Source of the DNA: an uncultured Bacteroidota bacterium
GTDB lineage: Bacteria > Bacteroidota > Bacteroidia > Bacteroidales > SZUA-534
Reading direction: 5' to 3'
Length of the DNA stretch: 18,451 nucleotides
Assembly: GCA_937900725.1 (NCBI GenBank)
Contig: CALCFP010000294.1
Coordinates: forward strand, 1-18,451
The position numbers and the translations under genes were made by a program. The notes under the pieces were generated by a model. That model was not told the DNA's origin, ran no database searches, and was given only the letters and a program-made list of their open reading frames with translations. The stretch's first letter is position 1; every line of letters starts with the position of its first letter. Positions 6,909-14,031 of the stretch are shown here, piece by piece.

Positions 6909-7202
6909 CTTTTTTTCGCGGTTTTTAGAAATGGTGTTCCCCACTTGACTATTTTGGTAAAATAGCAACAGATGTCAATAGTTATTTTATTGTGTTACAA
7001 ACATTAACACTTGTGACAACATCCAATCACTGACACTGAAAAAATCAATAGAAAATATTCATAAAAAAATTAATTATATGTAAAATATTGGCGTTCAATA
7101 TATATATTTGGCCCCGAGATATTATCGGTTTTGACCTGTTTCCTGCCTCATTTACAGGTTTTAACCAAAGCAAAAATTTGTACTTACTTATCTGCATTTA
7201 CT
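6909..7202. other. AT-rich intergenic region between tRNA-Leu and the envelope operon
   Basis: I see no gene here. The region holds two small inverted repeats: CTATTTT-GGT-AAAATAG (6949-6965) and GTGTTA-N7-TAACAC (6992-7010). It also holds the -7 box at 7103-7110. The leader from that promoter to the ATG at 7203 is about 88 nt, longer than others in this window. Either repeat could be an operator upstream of the promoter; neither matches a site I know. Confidence 0.4.
7103..7110 (+). promoter_or_regulatory. Promoter -7 box for the 7203-10397 operon
   Basis: TATATTTG matches TAnnTTTG exactly. No good -33 TTTG lies at the usual distance, which fits a weak or regulated promoter. It is 92 nt before the chosen start codon. 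Confidence 0.6.
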
Positions 7203-8738
7203 ATGAAAGGTCTTTTGTTGCTGACCGCCTCATTGTGCATAGTGTCAATGGCGAATTCGCAAGAAAAAGCAATGCCTGATGTCCAGAAATCAGACAATGC
7301 AAAGTATTTTCATCTGGAAACCGACAAGCCTATCGGCAAACTGCAAAAAGATGAAGTGGCATTTATCTACAAAGGCGAAAATTATTACATGAAAAACGGC
7401 AAAATATTCAAAATGCGTGCCGACAAGGACAAACTGGCACGTCTGTCGTACGGTGAACTACATGATATGGCAAAAGACTGCCCTTCCGTGCAGGCAGGCA
7501 TCCATTCAGCCGACATTACCAGCCGTGTCGCCCTGAGTTTTATGGAACTGACGGCCATTCCTGTCGCACTAAATGCTGTTGTAATAGTTGGAGCGGTGCC
7601 AATGATTGCTCCTCCTACTGTCGGCCTGATTGTTTTGGGAGTGTCTGAGAGCAAGTCGAAAAAGGCCACTACGGCTTTCTATAACGACTATCTTACCAAG
7701 TTGCCTAAATATGACCTTAAATATTCAGTAAACTATGTTCCTGCACCTTTTGTGAAAACGACTGGGAAAGATGCGTCAAAACTGACCCGACACGAAGTCG
7801 CTTTCGAGTTCGACGGTGAAAAATACTATATCGACAGGGGACGGATGCTTTACAAGGAAAGCACCTACACAAAAAAAGGCTTCCGCATGCTGTCGAAGCA
7901 AGAACGGCTTGCCTTGATGAAAAGGCAGGGCAACTACGCATTCAACGAACTTGGCAGATTCTATGCCGATATGAACGATGTGCCTGTAGAAAAAACTGAT
8001 GTTGAAGATGTTCAGCCAGAACCAGTGATTGAAACAACTCCTACCGTAACACAGGAACCTGCTGTTGAAGAGGTCGAGGTTAAGGATGAAAAAGCAGAAG
8101 AACCTGCAAATGTTGAGGAGCCAAAAGAGGAGAAGCAACCAACCATAACAGAAGAACCAAAGAAGGTTGCCGAACCCAAACCGCAAAAAGTCCGTCCTGA
8201 GAAACTGAATGTCCGCAAGCCTAACGGAATAGGGATATTTGCCGATGCGGGCGGTCTAGCAACACGCGGGCCTCGCGCAGGCCTTGAGTTCCGTTTAGGA
8301 ACACTTATGCCTTCAATATTTGTGGGTTGCCCGCATTTAGGCTCAATGTACGGCAAGGATTACGAAGACTATGAATCAGTTAAGAGCATCTCGGCAGGCA
8401 TTGGATGCAAGGCCTTGATTCCTGCAAGTTGGGGCGGATTCTATGTTGGAGCATACGCACAGTACAACCGCATCTCGGCCGAATCGAATGCAGGCAAGTA
8501 CGATGAGCAGAAAATATTCGATACCGACATCGACATCATGGCTGGCGCCGGTTTCCGATTCCAGACTAAAGGCAATCTGTTCTGCAACATAGGCGGCTAC
8601 GCCGGACCGGCCATCAACAACCCTTCCGCTCGCTATTCGAACGTTCTGCACAACAGTTATTCGCCAACTTACCAAAGTGGCGACAAGGAAGTGAAGGTAA
8701 AGGCAAATCTGGAACTATCCATTGGTTATGAATTTTAA
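7203..8738 (+). CDS. Outer-membrane-type protein with duplicated N-terminal motif, acidic linker and C-terminal barrel-like domain
   Basis: I place the start at 7203, because MKGLLLLTASLCIVSMANSQ is a typical signal peptide; an in-frame ATG at 7131 would put 24 unrelated residues before it. The product is then 511 residues. A motif occurs twice: KLQKDEVAFIYKGENYYMKNGKIF (46-69) and KLTRHEVAFEFDGEKYYIDRGRML (193-216). The copies are separated by a hydrophobic stretch (about 108-147) that may be a membrane or buried hairpin. Residues ~265-345 are a Glu/Pro/Lys-rich linker that could span the periplasm. Residues ~350-511 alternate glycine and aromatic residues (IGIFADAGG, GFYVGAYAQYNRI, AGAGFRFQT, NIGGYAGPAI) and end in LELSIGYEF with a terminal Phe, as expected of a small outer-membrane beta-barrel. 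The function is unknown. The downstream lipoprotein gene follows after 15 nt. Confidence 0.85.
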   Translation: MKGLLLLTASLCIVSMANSQEKAMPDVQKSDNAKYFHLETDKPIGKLQKDEVAFIYKGENYYMKNGKIFKMRADKDKLARLSYGELHDMAKDCPSVQAGIHSADITSRVALSFMELTAIPVALNAVVIVGAVPMIAPPTVGLIVLGVSESKSKKATTAFYNDYLTKLPKYDLKYSVNYVPAPFVKTTGKDASKLTRHEVAFEFDGEKYYIDRGRMLYKESTYTKKGFRMLSKQERLALMKRQGNYAFNELGRFYADMNDVPVEKTDVEDVQPEPVIETTPTVTQEPAVEEVEVKDEKAEEPANVEEPKEEKQPTITEEPKKVAEPKPQKVRPEKLNVRKPNGIGIFADAGGLATRGPRAGLEFRLGTLMPSIFVGCPHLGSMYGKDYEDYESVKSISAGIGCKALIPASWGGFYVGAYAQYNRISAESNAGKYDEQKIFDTDIDIMAGAGFRFQTKGNLFCNIGGYAGPAINNPSARYSNVLHNSYSPTYQSGDKEVKVKANLELSIGYEF

Positions 8739-8753
8739 TAGGAGGACACTGCT

Positions 8754-10397
8754 ATGAAAAGATATTACATATACGCGATTGCAATATTGTTAGGTGCAAC
8801 GTTCAATTCGTGCAAGGATGAAGATGATTCCACAATTACTGGCGACGGCGGTGCGCTTACTGGCGTATGGACATTGCTTGACCCATCAACAGAGAATCCG
8901 TACGAAACCGAAACTGCTTCATACGGACTCAAGATCAAGTCCGATGGCAAGATTCAGACCGTGAAGATTAGCAATGGAAAAATATCTGAAACCCGCGACT
9001 ATGCCATAGGAATGATAATGAATTTCAATGGAAACAGTTTCGATGTAAAGGGCATTGACAAGGATGGTAAGGGCCAATTTCAGTTGGACACCACAATCCG
9101 AATTGTCGACAACGAGAAATTTGTTCCGTATGTGACTATGCGTCTGTCATCAACCGTATTCAGCAAGGAATATTTTTCTGATATAAACATCAAGGTCGAC
9201 GGTGGCTATTATCTTAAAGACTATGACCACAATTCAAGTATGAGCCAAATCTCTGCCCAAAGAGATTCCAAACTGTATGGCGACTGGACGCTTCAAGACC
9301 AGGACCTGAACACACTATATAGTTTCAGCGCGAACAAAATGTCGATAAATGACAAGAATATGATTGACTGGTGCACAAATAAAGGGTATCTGTATGTAAT
9401 AAACTATATAGCAATAGATGAAACTTCACAACTGAACCTAATACAAAGTTTCACATACAATGTCAGTGGCAACACGCTTACATTATATTCTTCAGAAACT
9501 GGCGAAAAGACATTTGCCAAAGGGAAGTCTGTCACTCCTGATAAGCCAATCACTCCTGATACAATTGTAAATCCAGTTACACCTGATACAACTGTAGTCC
9601 CTGTTACGCCTGATACAACTGTAAATCCTATCACACCTGATACAACTGTAGTTCCTGTTACGCCAATAACAGGCAACCCTGGTTCTTTGGCTGGCGCATG
9701 GATGCGAATGGACGAAACTGGCTCATACCGTATTCTCACAGACTATGGCTACTATGGATTCCAAATCAACACTGACGGCACATGCCAATTGGCTGAAAAA
9801 GACATTGAGACATTCACCGTCACAACAACAAGCGAGACTCCGCTGTTCACGATAACCAGCGCCGAAAACGGATACTACACCGCAGTGACTTCCGATGGCA
9901 CCGTGTTTAACGGTACGTATGAAAACGGTTTGTCACTTTCCATTAACGATTACGGAAGCATGGCTTACGATAGATTATACATAAAGACTTGTTCGTCAAA
10001 TATATACATTGACGGAGCAGAGTCAATTGTTGGATATTATTCTCGCGTGACCAATGCCGACGGAACATCGTACAACTACGACTGCACTCCTTATGAAATG
10101 GTAGGCCAATGGAATCATCAATATTACAATGAATACTATGATGAATTCAATAACTATCACTATGAATCAGGTACAGAATCATTCGATTTTGACTTGGGTG
10201 GCGAAGGAACCTATACCGACTATGGCTCTGGCGACAGCTACCCTGTAATATGGGCCTGCTATGAGGAAAACTCAGCCCAGTGGCTGTACTTGTATTATCC
10301 AAATCAAAATGTGTCAAGAACATACCAATATTTCGTTGAAGACAACGAGTTTTATATAAACGTCGAAGGCAACTGGATTTTGTTCGATAAGAATTGA
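8754..10397 (+). CDS. Surface-type lipoprotein with four G-x-W modules and a tandem-repeat linker
   Basis: The 547-residue protein has a lipoprotein signal peptide ending in TFNSC (C20). The mature start CKDEDD, with acidic residues right after the cysteine, resembles the Bacteroidetes lipoprotein export signal, so surface display is likely. Four segments begin with a G-x-W motif typical of lipocalin-like small barrels: LTGVWTLLD (37-39), LYGDWTLQD (176-178), LAGAWMRMD (314-316) and MVGQWNHQY (451-453). Between modules 2 and 3 is a linker of four 9-residue PDT(T/I)V(N/V)P(V/I)T repeats (about 268-303). The C-terminus is rich in Tyr, Asp and Asn. A canonical AGGAGG (8740-8745) sits 8 nt before the ATG, unusual for this phylum, and likely supports translation after the upstream gene. 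The ligand and function are unknown. Confidence 0.87.
   Translation: MKRYYIYAIAILLGATFNSCKDEDDSTITGDGGALTGVWTLLDPSTENPYETETASYGLKIKSDGKIQTVKISNGKISETRDYAIGMIMNFNGNSFDVKGIDKDGKGQFQLDTTIRIVDNEKFVPYVTMRLSSTVFSKEYFSDINIKVDGGYYLKDYDHNSSMSQISAQRDSKLYGDWTLQDQDLNTLYSFSANKMSINDKNMIDWCTNKGYLYVINYIAIDETSQLNLIQSFTYNVSGNTLTLYSSETGEKTFAKGKSVTPDKPITPDTIVNPVTPDTTVVPVTPDTTVNPITPDTTVVPVTPITGNPGSLAGAWMRMDETGSYRILTDYGYYGFQINTDGTCQLAEKDIETFTVTTTSETPLFTITSAENGYYTAVTSDGTVFNGTYENGLSLSINDYGSMAYDRLYIKTCSSNIYIDGAESIVGYYSRVTNADGTSYNYDCTPYEMVGQWNHQYYNEYYDEFNNYHYESGTESFDFDLGGEGTYTDYGSGDSYPVIWACYEENSAQWLYLYYPNQNVSRTYQYFVEDNEFYINVEGNWILFDKN
9537..9662 (+). repeat. 27-bp tandem repeat coding for a Pro/Thr/Val linker
   Basis: A partial unit of 18 bp (9537-9554) is followed by four 27-bp units starting at 9555, 9582, 9609 and 9636, each beginning CCTGATACAA. 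Units 1 and 3 encode NP and units 2 and 4 encode VP at the variable position, so the array looks like a duplicated 54-bp pair. The period is a multiple of three, so copy-number change keeps the frame. Confidence 0.95.
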
Positions 10398-10445
10398 TGA
10401 CTATGACTTATAAGATGCCTGACTGCATCTTCACATAATTTAGGC

Positions 10446-10483
10446 AACAAAAAAACGGCTCAAATTTGAGCCGTTTTTTTGTT
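10446..10483. terminator. Bidirectional terminator between convergent operons
   Basis: A perfect 38-bp palindrome centred on AAATTT contains stem CGGCTCAAA/TTTGAGCCG, flanked by A7 and T7 runs. It works equally on both strands, serving the lipoprotein gene (stop 10397) and the minus-strand operon (last stop 10502). Confidence 0.93.
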
Positions 10484-10501
10484 ATGGTGAAAGATGAAAT
10501 C

Positions 10502-10726
10502 CTATTTTACTTCTTCATAATCAACATACTCGCCATCGGACTGGGAAAAATGTTTCTTCTTTTGTCCTGTTTTTTGGTATGTAATATGCCCGTCGGCGTA
10601 TTGGGTGCGCTCCTGATTGGCGAATTCTTCGGCCTTGCGCTGTATCTTCCTCAACTTGAACTTCACAACCTGAACGGCTAGCCATCCCAACAGGTACACT
10701 ATCAATATGAATAAAAGCAATCCCAT
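10502..10726 (-). CDS. DUF4834-like small membrane-anchored protein
   Basis: The 74-residue protein has one N-terminal TM helix (GLLLFILIVYLLGWLAVQVV), then a basic helix (KFKLRKIQRKAEEFANQ), then a polar tail ending GEYVDYEEVK. The helix, basic segment and terminal G-E-Y-V-D-[FY]-E-E motif are what I recall of the Bacteroidetes family DUF4834; no function is established. It is the last gene of the penicillin-binding-protein operon and starts 6 nt after the stop of the preceding gene. Its conserved terminal motif and cytoplasmic basic region suggest a protein-protein contact at the inner membrane, which is inference. Confidence 0.85.
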   Translation of the reverse strand: MGLLLFILIVYLLGWLAVQVVKFKLRKIQRKAEEFANQERTQYADGHITYQKTGQKKKHFSQSDGEYVDYEEVK

Positions 10727-10732
10727 TTCAAA

Positions 10733-11284
10733 CTATTTTACAACAACGGTATAAATGGCTCCAAACAAGGCCACCAAAGCGAAAATCCAGCCATTGTAGA
10801 TATGGTGCAGGCGTGTCTGCTTGCGTCCGATGAGGCTCGACAGAATCAAGGCCACAAGGAACAATGGAAAGAACCACAGCACCACGCCACAGCCGACATT
10901 CATAAGTCCGAAGCCCAACGAGTAGAGGAACGTGTTGATGCCTGCAAGAACCGACAGCGACAACAGCCCGCTGAACACCGTTGGATTGATGCTACGCTTC
11001 AGTTTGGCAGTCTTTACGCCGTCATATACAGCCTTACCCGACAAAAGGAACATAAGGCTCGATGCCAGCCACATACACGTACTGCTGTCAACATAATGCG
11101 TGCCGATTTGCCCCAACAGCACACCGCCCAAAGCCAGCAGTGCCACCACCAGCGATGTGACCATAAAACGCACAATGAACTTTCCGATGCTGAATCCACG
11201 GTCGAAGAACGATGCGGTAAGGCCCAAAGCAACAATGTCGAGCGTTGTTGCCACAGCAAATGCAATGAATAGATTTTCAGCCAC
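10733..11284 (-). CDS. MntP-like six-helix membrane protein
   Basis: The 183-residue protein has about six hydrophobic helices in two halves. It aligns by topology and motif with MntP manganese exporters: AFAVATTLDIVALGL (8-22) corresponds to the first-helix AFGMSMDA segment and keeps Asp at position 16. LASSLMFLLSGKAVYDGVK (73-91) corresponds to helix 3. VLAGINTFLYSLGFGL (112-127) corresponds to the fourth-helix IATSLDAMAVGVG, but the Asp is replaced by Asn117. Start choice: the first codon is GTG, 3 nt beyond the upstream stop, so translation is probably coupled; there is no earlier or better ATG. With one key acidic residue missing, substrate and even transport activity are uncertain. A generic LysE-superfamily transporter is the alternative. 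Confidence 0.7.
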   Translation of the reverse strand: MAENLFIAFAVATTLDIVALGLTASFFDRGFSIGKFIVRFMVTSLVVALLALGGVLLGQIGTHYVDSSTCMWLASSLMFLLSGKAVYDGVKTAKLKRSINPTVFSGLLSLSVLAGINTFLYSLGFGLMNVGCGVVLWFFPLFLVALILSSLIGRKQTRLHHIYNGWIFALVALFGAIYTVVVK

Positions 11285-11286
11285 TT

Positions 11287-14013
11287 CTACTTGTTGATTT
11301 TATAATTAAACAGATATTGGTCGTTGCCACCTACAATCAGGTTGTAGTACGATTGTCCCGACTGCATCACGCCAATGCTGAACCGAGTCTTGCCTCGTAG
11401 CGGGAACCCGTCAAGCGACTGGCCTTTTGAGTCAATCAGATAGATGTTGGCAGAACCCGATTCGGTGATGCCAATGGCCGTCTGCGTGCTCGAAAACCTA
11501 TAGTAGGCTGGACGTTGCGTTATCACCTCGCCGAACTTGCGGTCGAAAATCTTCTTGCCGTCGAACGAGAACACTGACACCATATTGCTATCGACATAAA
11601 TGAGTTCTGGCTTTGAGTCGCCACATATATCCTCGATGTCGAAGAAATGCTTTGGCGAAAAATCGCCGACCTTCCGACGTGTCACCGAGCCATCGAAATG
11701 AAGGAAACAAAGCGTGCCGTCAGTCGAAGTGCGGACAAGCGAAGCGCTTGAATCGCCTATTGGCTTGAGATATGCCAATTCGTTGTTGACTGAAGGATGT
11801 ATGCGCTCCTTGAAATCAACACGCATATTTCCGCGACGGTCGATGAGATAGACTCGCGATGTGTCGGTAATGGAAATATAGTCCTTGTCCTTGTCGATGA
11901 AATGCTGTGCTGGGGCTATCGGCATCTGGTTGGCACGCTGGAGCGAAAAGTCGGGCAATGTCTTACCGTCAATCGAATAGACGTGGATGTCAGAATTTGT
12001 GCATTCCGCAAACAGGCGGTAGTTCTTGTTTTTTGCATAGTCGAAAATGGCGACAGGCAAATGTGTCGGGCTGGGCAACGTTATCGGATAGCGCTCCACA
12101 GGATTGCCGTTGCGGTCAAGAAGATACATCTTGGTTGCCGTGTTGAAGAATATCTGCAACTTTCCGTTGCGGTAGTAGTCAATCTGCTGGACCGTGCCGA
12201 TGATTGGCTCTTCGAGTTGCTTCTTCCACATAATGCGACCTGCAGAGTTTATCAGGTAAATGTTGTTGCGCAAATCCTGAACGAAGATTTCCTTTTCGCC
12301 AGTATTGTGGTTTTCCACAAAGACGGGCTTGAATCCAGCCAAGGTGTCGAGATGCGTCTCCCACAATGTAGATGCGGTTTTTGAGTGTGTCGGCTGGTGA
12401 CGCAGGAAAGTATTATGAAACAAGAAATTATCTTCCGATGAGAATTGCCACGCCAAACCATAGAAGTTGTATATCGATGCCTGACTGTTGCGATAGTTCG
12501 CTATGTTGTTACTTGACAGTATTCTGCTCAACAGCCCGTCGGAACCTGTCAACGAAACAAATACGTAGAAATTCGACTTGTTGGTGATGTAGTTTCCAAA
12601 CTGGTCAAAATCAGGGTCGTACTGCAGTTTTTTATGGAGTACGTTATCATATACAAAACGTGAAACTACCGCATAAGTGTCGCCGAATATCACCATATTG
12701 TCGTAGGCGCATACGTGCAAAGCCTTGCATTGTCCGAACCAAGGACCGAAGACTCTTGCAGGCACCTGTCCTAACGGCATTTCGTAAATGTTGTAGCGAG
12801 TGTCCTTGTCAATCTTGAATTCCTGTACGGCGTTGCTCACGGTTTTCCCGTTTACAAGATAGTCGAGAAGTTGGCGCGCCTCGTAACTGCCTTTTGTTCC
12901 GATTGCGCAAATGCTTGACCCGTCGGGCATTGCCACTTGCATGACACCCTGGCCGAAGTTGTCGGCAATCTGGCTTAAGACTTTGTCGCCGAATGTCTGC
13001 TTCAGCGAATTCTGGTTAGTCTGGTGCCTGTTGAGTTGCCCAACGCTTTCCATATACGACTCAAGTGAACGCTGATATTTTCCGAAATTGCTAATACCCA
13101 ACCACGTGAATCCGTTGACGCCAAGAGGTACGTTTTTGGTTAGGTCGGACGAAACAGATTCTTGTCCGTCAAATAGTTGCGACCATTGATTCTTGACCGA
13201 ACTCTGTAGTGTAAAGCCGTTGACGAGCCAATTGTCGCCTTTGATGCTCAAATCGAAACCGCCCCAATCGGAAAAGGTCTGAATGGCCATATTGCTGAAA
13301 AGGTCGTTAACGAACTGCTTCTGTATGAATGGGTTAAAATATTTGAACTGCAGATATACATTGGCATCGACATTTTTTCCTGCCCACTGCCTGACTTTCA
13401 CAAACGAAGGGTTCTGGCTTATGCCGAAACCGTTGCCTGTCTGTCTGATTGACTCCTGCAACAGCATCTCGTTGGTTGAAGCCAGCAAATATCCCTGATG
13501 GAATGTCAAGAAAACCTGTTCCTTGCCGTTACGGCTTTCGAACTTGCTGATTTTTGCCGTCTCGTATTTCGATGCCGATATAGCGCCTTGTGGCTCCAAA
13601 ATTCCGATAATGGCATCAAGTGCCCGCTTGCCCTGCGCGTTCGACGTGAACGCCACTACTGCCAATGGCTCGTAGTTGAGCATTGTGGTGTTGTGGAACG
13701 ATATCGCTATTGGCAAGCCCTTGAACATTCCTGACAATTCAGCATCGGCCTTGAGCAACGAATCGAGCGACAACAGCCTATCGGCAAACTGCCGTGCATT
13801 TGGCAACTCCTTTATGTCGGCAAACACCTTGTTGCCCTGCAACTTGCGAATCAGCGAATTGGCATCCTTCACCTCGATTATCACCGCGGTGTTCACTGGA
13901 ATTGCGTCAATGGCCGAAACTGCATTGTTCTGCTGATCCTTGAAGTAGTAGTACGAACCTGCAAGTATCGCCACTACTGCCAAAATTGCTATTATGAAAA
14001 TGCCTTTTTTCAT
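11287..14013 (-). CDS. DUF3352-like membrane-anchored protein with C-terminal seven-blade propeller
   Basis: The start is the ATG at 14013-14011; the preceding in-frame TTG is not needed. The 908-residue protein begins with a single TM anchor (GIFIIAILAVVAILAGSYYYF), so the rest is periplasmic. The N-terminal ~500 residues (AIDAIPVNTAVIIEVKDANSL..., ISFHNTTMLNYEPLAVVAFTS) resemble the DUF3352 type of large secreted proteins of unknown function. Residues ~570-908 contain seven recurrent blade ends of the form IYLIDxxGxxxxxF: IYLINSAG, MYLLDRNG, IHVYSIDG, VYLIDRRG, LCFLHFDG, VSVFSFDG and IYLIDSKG, plus a closing YLFNYKINK. That predicts a seven-bladed PQQ-like beta-propeller. It lies 18 nt after the class A penicillin-binding protein gene and 2 nt before the MntP-like gene, pointing to a cell-wall or envelope role. 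No catalytic motif is visible. Confidence 0.85.
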   Translation of the reverse strand: MKKGIFIIAILAVVAILAGSYYYFKDQQNNAVSAIDAIPVNTAVIIEVKDANSLIRKLQGNKVFADIKELPNARQFADRLLSLDSLLKADAELSGMFKGLPIAISFHNTTMLNYEPLAVVAFTSNAQGKRALDAIIGILEPQGAISASKYETAKISKFESRNGKEQVFLTFHQGYLLASTNEMLLQESIRQTGNGFGISQNPSFVKVRQWAGKNVDANVYLQFKYFNPFIQKQFVNDLFSNMAIQTFSDWGGFDLSIKGDNWLVNGFTLQSSVKNQWSQLFDGQESVSSDLTKNVPLGVNGFTWLGISNFGKYQRSLESYMESVGQLNRHQTNQNSLKQTFGDKVLSQIADNFGQGVMQVAMPDGSSICAIGTKGSYEARQLLDYLVNGKTVSNAVQEFKIDKDTRYNIYEMPLGQVPARVFGPWFGQCKALHVCAYDNMVIFGDTYAVVSRFVYDNVLHKKLQYDPDFDQFGNYITNKSNFYVFVSLTGSDGLLSRILSSNNIANYRNSQASIYNFYGLAWQFSSEDNFLFHNTFLRHQPTHSKTASTLWETHLDTLAGFKPVFVENHNTGEKEIFVQDLRNNIYLINSAGRIMWKKQLEEPIIGTVQQIDYYRNGKLQIFFNTATKMYLLDRNGNPVERYPITLPSPTHLPVAIFDYAKNKNYRLFAECTNSDIHVYSIDGKTLPDFSLQRANQMPIAPAQHFIDKDKDYISITDTSRVYLIDRRGNMRVDFKERIHPSVNNELAYLKPIGDSSASLVRTSTDGTLCFLHFDGSVTRRKVGDFSPKHFFDIEDICGDSKPELIYVDSNMVSVFSFDGKKIFDRKFGEVITQRPAYYRFSSTQTAIGITESGSANIYLIDSKGQSLDGFPLRGKTRFSIGVMQSGQSYYNLIVGGNDQYLFNYKINK

Positions 14014-14031
14014 CAAACCGTCTGCTCCCTA

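Noticed and set aside
7131..7202. Upstream in-frame ATG for the outer-membrane-type protein
   Set aside because: It would hide the signal peptide behind 24 extra residues; the ATG at 7203 gives a standard signal peptide.
9537..9662. The 27-bp repeat as a phase-variation switch
   Set aside because: The unit is a multiple of three, so gain or loss of copies changes length but not frame.
10802..11272. Open frame of 156 codons on the plus strand opposite the MntP-like gene
   Set aside because: The product is rich in Gln, His and Arg, typical of an antisense shadow, and the minus-strand frame encodes a coherent six-helix protein in an operon.
11797..12384. Open frame of 195 codons on the plus strand opposite the propeller gene
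   Set aside because: It lies fully antisense to well-supported propeller blades, with no promoter or recognisable domain.
14014..14016. TTG as start of the propeller protein
   Set aside because: The next codon is ATG followed by a basic and hydrophobic anchor, which is the simpler start.
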